A DNA stretch of 33,158 bases from Flavobacteriaceae bacterium. GTDB taxonomy: Bacteria; Bacteroidota; Bacteroidia; Flavobacteriales; Flavobacteriaceae. Position 1 is the stretch's first letter; each line of letters starts with the position of its first letter. A model generated the notes under the pieces. The model made no database searches and was not told where the DNA came from. It was given only the letters and a program-made list of their open reading frames with translations. A program made the translations under genes and the position numbers. This document shows positions 17,102 to 25,885 of the stretch, one piece after another. The stretch spans positions 1-33,158 of the forward strand of contig CANGFO010000022.1 in assembly GCA_947453195.1 (NCBI GenBank), read 5' to 3'.

Positions 17102-18099
17102 TTTTAGGTTCAAATCATCCTGCAGCTTTGGAGTTAATTTACTCGAGTGAATTGGCTAAACTTGGAATACGCAATAAAATATTAGGTATTCAAAATTTAT
17201 TTTTAGCTTATTATACCAAGTCAATATTAAATAAAATGATATACCGGTTAGGTATCAGCAAAATTGAGACAAAAATTAACAATATAATTAAGGCGGAAGT
17301 TTCAGAATTTAAACCAAAGATCGTGCTTGTCTTTAAAGGGATGGAAATACAGCCAAAGACATTACAATGGATCAAATCCAGGGGAATTCAAATTGTAAAT
17401 TTTAACCCAGATAGCCCATTTATTTTTTCTGGAAGAGGGAGTGGCAATAAAAATGTTACAAATTCTATTTCTTTATTTGATTACTACATCACATATGATA
17501 AAGCCATAAATGAAGAGCTAGTAAAAAGAGCGGTAAAATCAGCAATTATACCGTTTGGTTTTGATTGTAGCGGTTTTAATTATAAGGACCTTGAAGAAAA
17601 GGACGAAGTTTTAAAACTTTGTTTTCTTGGCAATGCTGATAAATTTAGAATTGATTTTTTAGAGCAAATAGCTCAGAAAGGAATAAAAATTGATGTTTAT
17701 GGTGAAAATTGGTCAGCACTTAAACTTCATGACAATATTAGTACATATGGCCCCAAATATGGTCCTGAATTCTGGAGCACACTTCAAAAATACGGCATTC
17801 AATTAAATCTTTTGCGCCCACATAATTTAGAATCACACAACATGAGAAGTTTTGATGTTCTGGGCGCAGGAGGCATAATGTTAGCACCTCGAACGCCTGA
17901 CCACCAAACTTACTTTTCGGAGTCTTCTGAAGTATTTTTGTTCTCAGATGTAAACGATGCACTCCAACACATTCAATATATTCTGAATTTAAGCTTTTCT
18001 GAACGTAATAAGATTAGACAAGCCGCTAGATTAAAAGCAATTGAATACCATACTTATTCTCATAGAGTAAAGCAATTAATCCAATATCTTAATGTCTAA
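17080..18099 (+). CDS. CgeB-like glycosyltransferase
   Basis: A 339-residue GT-B-type protein resembling the CgeB / Glyco_trans_1_2 group. The N-terminal domain starts ILILGSNHPAALE; residues about 75-105 contain PKIVLVFKGMEIQP; NFNPDSPFIFSGRG fits the inter-domain region. The C-terminal part has RSFDVLGAGGIMLAPRTPDH followed by SEVFLFSDVNDALQHI, typical of this group. It starts with GTG inside the end of the previous gene; the domain begins within a few residues, which supports this start. Function in the repeat unit is unknown. Confidence 0.78.
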   Translation: MGQEGILILGSNHPAALELIYSSELAKLGIRNKILGIQNLFLAYYTKSILNKMIYRLGISKIETKINNIIKAEVSEFKPKIVLVFKGMEIQPKTLQWIKSRGIQIVNFNPDSPFIFSGRGSGNKNVTNSISLFDYYITYDKAINEELVKRAVKSAIIPFGFDCSGFNYKDLEEKDEVLKLCFLGNADKFRIDFLEQIAQKGIKIDVYGENWSALKLHDNISTYGPKYGPEFWSTLQKYGIQLNLLRPHNLESHNMRSFDVLGAGGIMLAPRTPDHQTYFSESSEVFLFSDVNDALQHIQYILNLSFSERNKIRQAARLKAIEYHTYSHRVKQLIQYLNV

Positions 18100-19144
18100 T
18101 AAAATTGCTATTCTTCATTTTAATGTTATTGAAAAGTACCCACCGGTAATGAACTTCATATTTGATACTCTTGAAAAAAATCCTTCGCATCCAATATTAG
18201 TCTTCACTACAAAAAATTCAACTTCTTATACAACACCACACTTCCCTAACACCAAAATTTATCGTTTTGGAACTATTAGCTCCAATCTAATTCAAAGATA
18301 TGTTACATATTTGTGGTTTAATCTAATGTGTTCAATTGTCTTGCTAATGAATAAGGTAGAATCGATAATTGTATTTGAAACGCTTTCATTATTTCCACTT
18401 TGGGTAATTTCTAAAATTTTTAAAAGTAAAAGAGGGCATATTCATTATCATGAATATATTAGTAAGCCCGAGCGTAATGCAAGTTCAGCTTATTTGAAAG
18501 CATTATTTATACTTGAAGATCAATTATTAAAAAAATACCAATGCAGCCAAACTAATGTAGATCGAAAACGACTTTTTTTGATTGACAAACCATTTTTAAA
18601 TTCAGAAATGATTGAGGTTAGGCCCAACATGCCTCCTAGGTCTTGGTGGGACCAATATGGTAAATTTAAGAAACTAAGCACTGATACAAGAGTTAGATTA
18701 GTTTATGTTGGGGCTTGTGATCATAAAACAATGTATATTAAAGAGGTTCTTGACTGGATAAATATAAATCAAGAGGTACTTGAATTAACAATATTTAGTC
18801 AAGAATTAGACAAGGAAACTGAAAATCTAATTTTAGGCTATAATTGTAAGTCAATCAAACTTTTGCAGCCTATTGATTATTATGATTTACCCAAGGAGCT
18901 TATCAAGTTTGATATTGGATTGGTTTTATATAATGGACACATTCCTAATTATGTATATAGTGTACCTAACAAGGTGTATGAGTATTTATGTTGCGGCTTG
19001 CAGGTAATTGTGGACCAAAAATTAATTACAACAGTGAGATTGGGTATTGATCAAATTCATGTTGTAGATTTTACAAATCTAAATTTAGATTCAATAAGAA
19101 AGAACTTTTTAATAGCACCCTCTTATCTACCAACGTATTATTAA
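18092..19144 (+). CDS. Putative GT-B glycosyltransferase
   Basis: A 350-residue protein with weak but recognisable GT4/GT-B features: IAILHFNVIEKYPPVMNFIF at the start, RGHIHYHEYIS in the acceptor domain, a second Rossmann domain from VRLVYVGACDHKTMY, and NYVYSVPNKVYEYLCCGLQV, which occupies the place of the usual donor-binding helix. The E-x7-E pair is not clear. A hydrophobic patch near 74-90 may bind the membrane. It overlaps the previous gene by eight bases. The donor is unknown. Confidence 0.72.
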   Translation: MSNKIAILHFNVIEKYPPVMNFIFDTLEKNPSHPILVFTTKNSTSYTTPHFPNTKIYRFGTISSNLIQRYVTYLWFNLMCSIVLLMNKVESIIVFETLSLFPLWVISKIFKSKRGHIHYHEYISKPERNASSAYLKALFILEDQLLKKYQCSQTNVDRKRLFLIDKPFLNSEMIEVRPNMPPRSWWDQYGKFKKLSTDTRVRLVYVGACDHKTMYIKEVLDWININQEVLELTIFSQELDKETENLILGYNCKSIKLLQPIDYYDLPKELIKFDIGLVLYNGHIPNYVYSVPNKVYEYLCCGLQVIVDQKLITTVRLGIDQIHVVDFTNLNLDSIRKNFLIAPSYLPTYY

Positions 19145-19167
19145 CGAATCATTTTTTTTAATTCTTA

Positions 19168-20502
19168 ATGATTAATATAAAATATTTATTTCTATTATTT
19201 TTTTTACTAATTATAGTTAGTCAAGATTTATATATTTCATTTTCGCTAGCACTATTTATAGTTATTCTAATACGTTTTTTTACAATATCAAATAATGGTT
19301 TAGTTTTCAGAGAATTTGTATTGTTATTATACGTAATTAACTATTTGTTATCTCCTAGTATTTCTTTTTTATTAGGCGAAAAGATAACGGCTTACAATTT
19401 AAAATTAAGTCCACAAGCCTATTTTAATTTGGCAATACCGGGTATTGTATTCTTTTATTTAGGGTTATTTAGTATAAATACTAATTTATTTAGTCCAAAC
19501 TTTAGCGCTGTAAATATTGCTGCAATTATCAATGAGGAATTACTTAAAAAGGTCACAATTCTAGCTATTTTATCTTCCCTTCTTACTTCTTTCTTGCCTG
19601 GAGATTTGGCTTTCGTTGTATATCTAATATCTTTATTACAATATGTTTCTGCATTTTCATTGTTTGCTTTAAATCCTAAAAAAAATAAAGTTTGGCCAGC
19701 TATAACCCTACTTTTTGTTTTATATAAATCGTTTTTAGTAGGAATGTATCATGATGCAGTAATGTGGGTTTTATTTTTTGGTATAATTTTTATTTATATT
19801 ATAAAACCTACTTTAAAAGTAAAACTAATTGGTACATTTTTTGTAGTAGTGGTAGTTCTTTTTATCCAAAGTATCAAACAATCATATAGGGAAGAGGTTT
19901 GGTATGGTGGTAAACAGGCAAGTTTAGCTACAGTTAGTGGAGTTGGTTATTCTAAAGCCAGTGCGGATATTATATTAGGAGAAGAAAATCTATTAGGGAG
20001 TCTTACCCGGTCAAATCAAGCTTGGATATTTTCTAGTACTGTTGATAATATGGATCGTAATAAAGATTTTCAAGGGCTTACTGTTGTATATAAATATATA
20101 GAGGCATCACTATTGCCAAGGTTTTTAGCGCCAGATAAAATAAAATCCGGAGACAAGGAGATATTTAATACATTTTCGGGACATACCATCAATGCAGGAA
20201 CATCTATGGGATTAGGAATTTTTGCAGATGGTTATATAGCATATGGTGCTATTGGGGTATACATTTTTGGTTTTGCTTTGGGTTTAATTTTTGCGCTTAC
20301 CTTTAAATTATTAGAAGGTTGGACTAAAATCTCACCATTTTATGTTTTATTGATTTTTCCGCTCTTAAATTATGCAGTAAGGCCAGATTGCGAATTGCAA
20401 ACCACCATTAACCATTTATCTAAAGGTATTATGCTATATGGTTTAATAGTTTGGTATACTAAAAAGAGATTCAGCTTTACTATTGAAAATTCTGCTCAAT
20501 AA
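19168..20502 (+). CDS. wzy: Wzy-like oligosaccharide repeat-unit polymerase (or ligase)
   Basis: A 444-residue polytopic membrane protein with about ten to twelve hydrophobic helices. It has no soluble domain except a loop (about 230-340) rich in charged residues (YREEVWYGGKQ and a later PRFLAPDKIKSGDKE). That layout, with one large periplasmic loop and a GHTINAGTSMGLGIFADGYI segment, is seen in O-antigen polymerases of Gram-negatives. Wzy proteins share little sequence, so WaaL-type ligases remain possible. Its presence beside a Wzm/Wzt ABC exporter, with no Wzx flippase in the window, is unusual. The stop overlaps the next start (TAATG). Confidence 0.75.
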   Translation: MINIKYLFLLFFLLIIVSQDLYISFSLALFIVILIRFFTISNNGLVFREFVLLLYVINYLLSPSISFLLGEKITAYNLKLSPQAYFNLAIPGIVFFYLGLFSINTNLFSPNFSAVNIAAIINEELLKKVTILAILSSLLTSFLPGDLAFVVYLISLLQYVSAFSLFALNPKKNKVWPAITLLFVLYKSFLVGMYHDAVMWVLFFGIIFIYIIKPTLKVKLIGTFFVVVVVLFIQSIKQSYREEVWYGGKQASLATVSGVGYSKASADIILGEENLLGSLTRSNQAWIFSSTVDNMDRNKDFQGLTVVYKYIEASLLPRFLAPDKIKSGDKEIFNTFSGHTINAGTSMGLGIFADGYIAYGAIGVYIFGFALGLIFALTFKLLEGWTKISPFYVLLIFPLLNYAVRPDCELQTTINHLSKGIMLYGLIVWYTKKRFSFTIENSAQ

Positions 20503-21635
20503 TGTTATTTACAATCACTGAATATTTTCATCCTTTTTCTGATGCAGGTGGGCCTATTAGATCTATTGAGAATATCTTATATAATTTTACAATTGATTCT
20601 AACATTTGCATTTTAACATCGTCTTCAGATTATAATAATAAGCCATTACCAAAAGATTACATAGTTAACACTCTTGTTAGTGATAATTTTACTGGGCATA
20701 AAATAGCTTATGTATCAAAATATTTAACTGGTTTGTTTTTTTTGTTCAAAAGCATAAATCGAAACGATATTGTTTACATTAACGGGTTATTTAAACCTTC
20801 TTTAAATCTAATTCCAATTCTAATTTCAAATAAACTAATCATATGCCCTAGGGGGATGTTGCAAAGTAATTTACTAAATCAAACATCTGTTGTTAAGCAT
20901 ATTTATTTGAGCTTATTAAAGTTTATATTTCTATTTAAAAATGTTCAGTGGCATGCTACAACTAAGCAAGAATATTTGGAAATTATAAATGCATTTGGCA
21001 AAAAAACAAACATAAAAGTAATTTCAAATATTCCTGTTAAGCCTTTAGCTATTTATAAAAAATATATAAAACACCCACAAACATTATCACTAGTCTACTA
21101 TGGGCTTATTGTTGAAAATAAAGGCTTGTTAACCTTAATCCAAACCCTCAAATCCCTAAACTATCCTGTATCATTGGATATTTACGGCTCTGTAAAAGAC
21201 CATTCTTATTGGAAATTATGCCAACAGCAAATAAACAACAACAACTCATTAGCTTCCTTTAATTACAAAGGGCATGCAAATCCTTCAGATTCCCAAAGTA
21301 TTTTGGCTGGTTATGATGCACTAGTGCTACTTACAAAAGGAGAAAATTTTGGCCATAGTATTTATGAGGCCTTAAGTGTAGGCACTCCAGTTATTATATC
21401 TGATAAAACACCTTGGAGATTTGAAGAGTCAGTTGCGCCCGCTGGTTGGCTTGTTGATTATGCCAATAATGAGTTTGATACCCTAAGGTTTAAGCAGGTA
21501 CTTGGATCTCTATATAACATGGATAACAATACTTATAGCTTATGCAGTACTAATGCGCATATGTACGCCTTAGATTTTTATAATGCGCATGATTTTAAAG
21601 CTCAGTATACGGCGCTGTTTAATTCTTTTAATTAA
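20502..21635 (+). CDS. Family 4 glycosyltransferase
   Basis: A 377-residue GT-B enzyme. The N-terminal domain opens TITEYFHPFSDAGGPIRSIE, with the glycine-rich acceptor loop. The C-terminal domain starts at SLVYYGLIVENKGLLTLIQT and ends with the donor site LTKGENFGHSIYEALSVGTP, whose E-x7-E pair is in ENFGHSIYE. It is probably peripheral to the inner membrane. The one-base overlap with the Wzy-like gene couples the two. Sugar specificity is not evident. Confidence 0.9.
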   Translation: MLFTITEYFHPFSDAGGPIRSIENILYNFTIDSNICILTSSSDYNNKPLPKDYIVNTLVSDNFTGHKIAYVSKYLTGLFFLFKSINRNDIVYINGLFKPSLNLIPILISNKLIICPRGMLQSNLLNQTSVVKHIYLSLLKFIFLFKNVQWHATTKQEYLEIINAFGKKTNIKVISNIPVKPLAIYKKYIKHPQTLSLVYYGLIVENKGLLTLIQTLKSLNYPVSLDIYGSVKDHSYWKLCQQQINNNNSLASFNYKGHANPSDSQSILAGYDALVLLTKGENFGHSIYEALSVGTPVIISDKTPWRFEESVAPAGWLVDYANNEFDTLRFKQVLGSLYNMDNNTYSLCSTNAHMYALDFYNAHDFKAQYTALFNSFN

Positions 21636-21653
21636 TTATTTAACTTTTTTATT

Positions 21654-23381
21654 TTGATTATCCTTGGTTTAAATGCGCATCATGCAGATGCCTCTGCTTC
21701 CTTGTTGATAGATGGTAAGCTAGTAGCTGCTGTTGAGGAAGAACGATTTACACGAATTAAGCATTATACTGGTTTCCCTATACACGCGGTTGAATATTGT
21801 TTACAGGAAGCTGGGCTTTCTTTAAATGATATTGACCATTTGGTTATAGGCCGAGACCCCAATGCTAAGTTTAAAGAAAAAATGTCCTTTTTTGTAAAAG
21901 CGCCTAGTCAAATGCTTAAAAAGTATTTTTATGATAGGTTTATTAACGCTAAGGATTTAAAAACCATTGATAAAGTTTTAATGGCGCATTTTAAATGCTC
22001 AAAACCTAGTTTTAAAATTCATAATATAGAGCACCACCGTAGTCATTTAGCTTCGGCCTTTTATCCTTCCCCCTTTAATGAAGCTGCTTTATTGTCTTTA
22101 GATGGTTCCGGTGATTTTTCTACTGCCATGAGTGGCATTGGGAGGGGTAATAATATTGAAGTATTAGATTCAGTAAACTTCCCAAATTCAATTGGGGTAT
22201 TTTATTCTGCGCTAACACAGTTTTTAGGTTTCATGCATTACGGCGACGAATACAAAGTAATGGGCCTAGCACCTTATGGTAAACCTATTTTTAAGGATTT
22301 ATTATCTAAAGTTTTATACCCTACAAACGATGGTTGGTTTAAGTTAGATACACATTATTTAAGATCTCCTCACGAAGGGTATGTGACTTATTCCGATACA
22401 TTCCAGCCCCTAATTCCTTTATTGTATAATAACAACCTAATTGACTTATTAGGAACTAATCGTGAACCATCAGAGGAAGTTACACAGTTTCATAAGGATA
22501 TTGCAGCATCGGTTCAAGCGGTTACGGAGGGTGTCATTTTTCATATTATTACAGAACTATATCATAAAACTAAAATTGATATTTTATGCCTCGCAGGAGG
22601 TGTTGCACAAAATAGTGTTGCCAATGGTAAGATTATTACCAATACCCCAATGAAGTATTTATATATCCCTAGTGCTGGGCATGACGCGGGAATCTCCATG
22701 GGTGCTGCTTATTATGCCAATCATCAATTATTAAGAGGGGAGCGTCAGCCTCCTATATTATCGGCTTATACGGGCCCTTCTTTTACCAACGATGAAATTG
22801 AAGTAGTGCTTAAAAAAAATGAAGTAAAATATCAAAAATTAGCTGATGACGATATTTATAATATTGTGTCAGATAAATTAATTGAAGGAGGCGTAGTAGG
22901 TTGGTTCACAGGAAGAGCTGAATTTGGGCCTCGTGCACTTGGGGGACGCTCTATTTTAATGGACCCCCGCCGCACAGATGCCAAAGAAATTTTAAATAAT
23001 AAAATTAAACGCAGAGAGAGCTTTAGACCGTTTGCGCCAAGTATTTTAACGGAGTATGTTTCGGAATATTTTGAAATAACAGACGACGTGCCTTTTATGG
23101 AAAAAGTATTTCCAATAAAAGAAGAGAAAAGGGCACTCATACCTGCAGTAACACACGCAGATGGCTCCGGTAGGCTTCAAACAGTAGATAAAAATGTTTC
23201 ACCAAGGTATTATGACCTCATAGATACCTTTAGAAAAAAAACAGGTATCCCTATTTTACTCAATACCTCCTTTAATGAAAACGAACCCATAGTAAACACC
23301 CCTCAAGAAGCACTGGATTGCTACTTGCGCACTTCTATGGATATGTTGGTGCTAGAAAATTGTGTGATACAAAGAACATAA
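21654..23381 (+). CDS. NodU/CmcH-type O-carbamoyltransferase
   Basis: A 575-residue, full-length carbamoyltransferase moving carbamoyl from carbamoyl phosphate, via carbamoyl-adenylate, to a sugar hydroxyl. The N-terminal domain has ILGLNAHHADASASLL, EEERFTRIKH, the iron/catalytic motif HHRSH (127-131), LSLDGSGDF and DEYKVMGLAPYGKP, then CLAGGVAQNSVANGKI and AGHDAGISMGAAYY. The C-terminal YrdC-like part has GWFTGRAEFGPRALGGRS. The start is TTG; no ATG is near and the beta strand begins at residue 2, so it is accepted. Local GC is higher than in the glycosyltransferase block (34 of 60 by hand in 22921-22980). A truncated relative lies at 24992. Confidence 0.94.
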   Translation: MIILGLNAHHADASASLLIDGKLVAAVEEERFTRIKHYTGFPIHAVEYCLQEAGLSLNDIDHLVIGRDPNAKFKEKMSFFVKAPSQMLKKYFYDRFINAKDLKTIDKVLMAHFKCSKPSFKIHNIEHHRSHLASAFYPSPFNEAALLSLDGSGDFSTAMSGIGRGNNIEVLDSVNFPNSIGVFYSALTQFLGFMHYGDEYKVMGLAPYGKPIFKDLLSKVLYPTNDGWFKLDTHYLRSPHEGYVTYSDTFQPLIPLLYNNNLIDLLGTNREPSEEVTQFHKDIAASVQAVTEGVIFHIITELYHKTKIDILCLAGGVAQNSVANGKIITNTPMKYLYIPSAGHDAGISMGAAYYANHQLLRGERQPPILSAYTGPSFTNDEIEVVLKKNEVKYQKLADDDIYNIVSDKLIEGGVVGWFTGRAEFGPRALGGRSILMDPRRTDAKEILNNKIKRRESFRPFAPSILTEYVSEYFEITDDVPFMEKVFPIKEEKRALIPAVTHADGSGRLQTVDKNVSPRYYDLIDTFRKKTGIPILLNTSFNENEPIVNTPQEALDCYLRTSMDMLVLENCVIQRT

Positions 23382-23384
23382 TTC

Positions 23385-24245
23385 ATGAAAGTAACCATCA
23401 TCACTGCTACATTTAATAGTGCAAAAACACTTGCCCTGAATTTAAATTCAGTGGCACGTCAGTCCTATAAAAATATTGAACATATTATTATAGACAATTG
23501 TAGTAACGACGGTACTTTGGAACTGGCTAATAGCTATGCCCATATTTTCCGGATTATTTCAGAAAAAGACAAAGGAATTTACGATGCCATGAATAAAGGT
23601 ATTGCCAATGCAACGGGTGATATTATTGGTATTTTAAATTCCGATGATTACCTAGCTAGCGAAAATACCATTGCTAATATAGTTTCCGAGTTTAAGTCCA
23701 CCAATGCGCAAGCTACTTATGGTAATTTGATTTATGTAGACAATAAGCATCCAGAAAAAATTAAACGCGTTTGGATTTCAGGAGGATACGATCCTAAACT
23801 ATTTTATAGTGGATGGATGCTTCCGCACCCCACTTTTTATGTAAAAAGGGAAGTGTATCAACAGTATGGGGTTTATAACGACTCCTTCAAATACGCAGCC
23901 GACTATGAAATGATTCTGAGGCTCCTATTAAAGCATAAAATTAATATTGCCCCCATGCGTGAAGTAATTGTGTACATGCTTGCTGGGGGAGCTGGAAATA
24001 AAGATTTAGGCACTCGTATTAAAGTAAATTTAGAGGATAGACGTGCATGGCAAACTGTTGGGCTCACGCCTAAATGGTATACACTTCACTTTAAGCCTCT
24101 TCGTAAGTTATGGCAGTATATGCTACACCTTTTAAGTGTTAAATGGTTGGTGCACATACCTCCTGCACATGAAAATGGTTCTTTCATTTATGATCATTCT
24201 AATCAGGAGGCAAAACTGATTGATATAAATTCCGAAAAATTCTAG
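23385..24245 (+). CDS. Family 2 glycosyltransferase
   Basis: A 286-residue GT-A enzyme of the WcaA-like kind: VTIITATFNSAKTLALNLNS, IEHIIIDNCSNDGT, GIYDAMNKGIANATGD, and IIGILNSDDYL with the metal site. LPHPTFYVKREVYQQYG and KYAADYEMILRLL follow. It resembles the transferases next to carbamoyltransferase or acetyltransferase genes in colanic-acid-like loci. It sits three bases from genes on both sides, in the higher-GC end of the operon. Likely cytosolic; the sugar is unknown. Confidence 0.9.
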   Translation: MKVTIITATFNSAKTLALNLNSVARQSYKNIEHIIIDNCSNDGTLELANSYAHIFRIISEKDKGIYDAMNKGIANATGDIIGILNSDDYLASENTIANIVSEFKSTNAQATYGNLIYVDNKHPEKIKRVWISGGYDPKLFYSGWMLPHPTFYVKREVYQQYGVYNDSFKYAADYEMILRLLLKHKINIAPMREVIVYMLAGGAGNKDLGTRIKVNLEDRRAWQTVGLTPKWYTLHFKPLRKLWQYMLHLLSVKWLVHIPPAHENGSFIYDHSNQEAKLIDINSEKF

Positions 24246-24248
24246 ATA

Positions 24249-24995
24249 ATGTTCTTTAAAAAAAAGGAGTCTTTGTATCATGATTTTAGCTTTTTAGGAG
24301 TGGATATGCACAACCATATTTTACCTGGGATTGATGATGGCGCTCCAGATACACAAACTAGTATTCAATTACTTACTGAGTTAAAAAATCTGGGATTTTC
24401 TAGAATAATTCCTACTCCGCATACTTATACTAGCTTATATCCCAATACACCTAATACTATTGCAGATGCTTTTGATATTTTACAAATTGCGATGAGCATA
24501 TCCGTTAACAATGATTCATTACCTATAGTTAATAGTTTCGCTTCGGAGTATATGATTGACGATCATTTTTCGGGTATCATCACTACGAATCCGCCACTTA
24601 GTTTTGGGCAAAATAGAGTGTTAATAGAAATGAGCTTTGCAGATTCTGCGCCTATGCTCATGGATGAAATCTTTCAGTTGCAATTAAAGGGGTTTACACC
24701 CATTTTAGCCCATCCAGAACGTTACCCTTATCTATTTGGTCAAGTAAATTATTTTGAGCATTTGGTAGCGATTGGTTGTGAGCTTCAATTAAACCTCTTA
24801 AGCTTAACTGACCAATATGGGAAGGGGCCTCAAAAAAATGCGATTATGCTACTCAATAAGCAATTGTATAGTTGGGCTGGCACAGACACCCATCATATGG
24901 GGCATATTGCGCTATTAAAAGAGTTAGTTGGCACTAAATTATTTCGAAAAATTCTGGATTATCCTTTTAAAAACAAAGGGTTAATGTCTGTTTGA
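24249..24995 (+). CDS. PHP-domain protein-tyrosine phosphatase (CpsB/YwqE type)
   Basis: A 248-residue manganese-dependent phosphatase acting on the tyrosine-rich tail of BY-kinases. DMHNHILPGIDDGA (about 19-32) is the PHP metal motif, TPHTYTS follows, EYMIDD lies centrally, LAHPERYPYL and AGTDTHHMG complete the metal site. Length and motif order match YwqE/CpsB rather than low-molecular-weight phosphatases. It would reset the Wzc-like kinase encoded at 2760; kinase and phosphatase bracket the operon. Its stop overlaps the next start (TTGA). Confidence 0.92.
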   Translation: MFFKKKESLYHDFSFLGVDMHNHILPGIDDGAPDTQTSIQLLTELKNLGFSRIIPTPHTYTSLYPNTPNTIADAFDILQIAMSISVNNDSLPIVNSFASEYMIDDHFSGIITTNPPLSFGQNRVLIEMSFADSAPMLMDEIFQLQLKGFTPILAHPERYPYLFGQVNYFEHLVAIGCELQLNLLSLTDQYGKGPQKNAIMLLNKQLYSWAGTDTHHMGHIALLKELVGTKLFRKILDYPFKNKGLMSV

Positions 24996-25798
24996 ATATA
25001 AAATTGGATTCAGTGGTAACTATTGGCCTTGCAATAAATACAAAATCAATTTCTGTCTCCATTTTTGATGGCATAGAATTTTGTGGCTTTAATAATGAAT
25101 ATGGTAAATTCCCTTACTGTAATAATATTACTTTAGACGCAATTAGTGAGTGCTTGTTTAAAGCCAATATTAATCTAAGTGATATTGGACGCATTGTAAT
25201 ATCAGACCAATTTAAAATTACAGATAGGTATTTAGTTTCTTTTTTGCATAAAAGTGTAATGAATTCAAATGGGTTAAAAGAATTTTATAATGCTTTTAAA
25301 ATACGCAGAAAGCTAAAGGGGAGCCTATTAAAGTATTTTTTAAATAGGGGTGTGAATATTTCTTATTTAAAGTTTGAATTTAGAGATAGTTTGCACAGTT
25401 TAATTTATTTTAAATATTGTGAATCGGCATTTGAGAAATCGGCATTTATTCATTTTAGCGATAATCAATTTTTTGATTTTAATTTAACTGGCTCAATAAA
25501 TGAAAATAATATCACTTATAATAGTAGTAATAATTTATTGAATTGTATAATGTCATTAAATAAGTCTTACACATCATCAAAAGAGTTTAATGATAATGAA
25601 AAGAGGTTATTAATAAACCTATTAGCCGACTTATATAACGAGGAAGAATGTGATTGTTTAATTATTAATAACAACTTCAATGGCATTCTTACCGAGGATT
25701 TTATTATTTATAATTCCCCTTTCAAACAAGTGCATTATTCAAATAATAGCTATTGTGATGAAGATATTTCCATGGGTGCTGCTATGCTAAGTTTTTAA
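24992..25798 (+). CDS. Truncated, catalytically degenerate carbamoyltransferase-like protein
   Basis: A 268-residue protein, not obviously a named family, but alignable by eye along the N-terminal domain of the carbamoyltransferase at 21654. VTIGLAINTKSISVSIFDG parallels ILGLNAHHADASASLLIDG; NLSDIGRIVIS parallels SLNDIDHLVIG; YLKFEFRDSLHSLIYF takes the place of the HHRSHLASAF block; the end, DEDISMGAAML, parallels DAGISMGAAYY. The catalytic histidines, the EER motif, the glycine-rich AGGVAQN motif and the whole C-terminal domain are missing. The start is TTG (no ATG nearby), overlapping the phosphatase stop. It is AT-rich (9 of 60 GC in 25501-25560 by hand). The frame is intact, so it may be a regulatory pseudoenzyme rather than debris. 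Confidence 0.65.
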   Translation: MNIKLDSVVTIGLAINTKSISVSIFDGIEFCGFNNEYGKFPYCNNITLDAISECLFKANINLSDIGRIVISDQFKITDRYLVSFLHKSVMNSNGLKEFYNAFKIRRKLKGSLLKYFLNRGVNISYLKFEFRDSLHSLIYFKYCESAFEKSAFIHFSDNQFFDFNLTGSINENNITYNSSNNLLNCIMSLNKSYTSSKEFNDNEKRLLINLLADLYNEEECDCLIINNNFNGILTEDFIIYNSPFKQVHYSNNSYCDEDISMGAAMLSF

Positions 25799-25840
25799 AT
25801 CCCCAAAGGTTTCTATATCCCCCGGTTCCCCTAAAGTGAG

Positions 25841-25869
25841 GCCCTGATATTCTTATCAGGGCTTTTTTT
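25841..25869 (+). terminator. Rho-independent terminator ending the polysaccharide operon
   Basis: GCCCTGATA (25841-25849) and TATCAGGGC (25854-25862) form a perfect 9-bp stem with loop TTCT, followed by seven T. It ends the long plus-strand operon and lies just before the 3' end of the convergent sugar-phosphate transferase gene. Confidence 0.95.
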
Positions 25870-25885
25870 ATTTTTAGGTATAATC

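Noticed and set aside
24992..25798. Simple pseudogene call
   Set aside because: Although it has lost the catalytic motifs, the frame is intact, starts in overlap with its neighbour and ends just before the operon terminator, so it is listed as a CDS.
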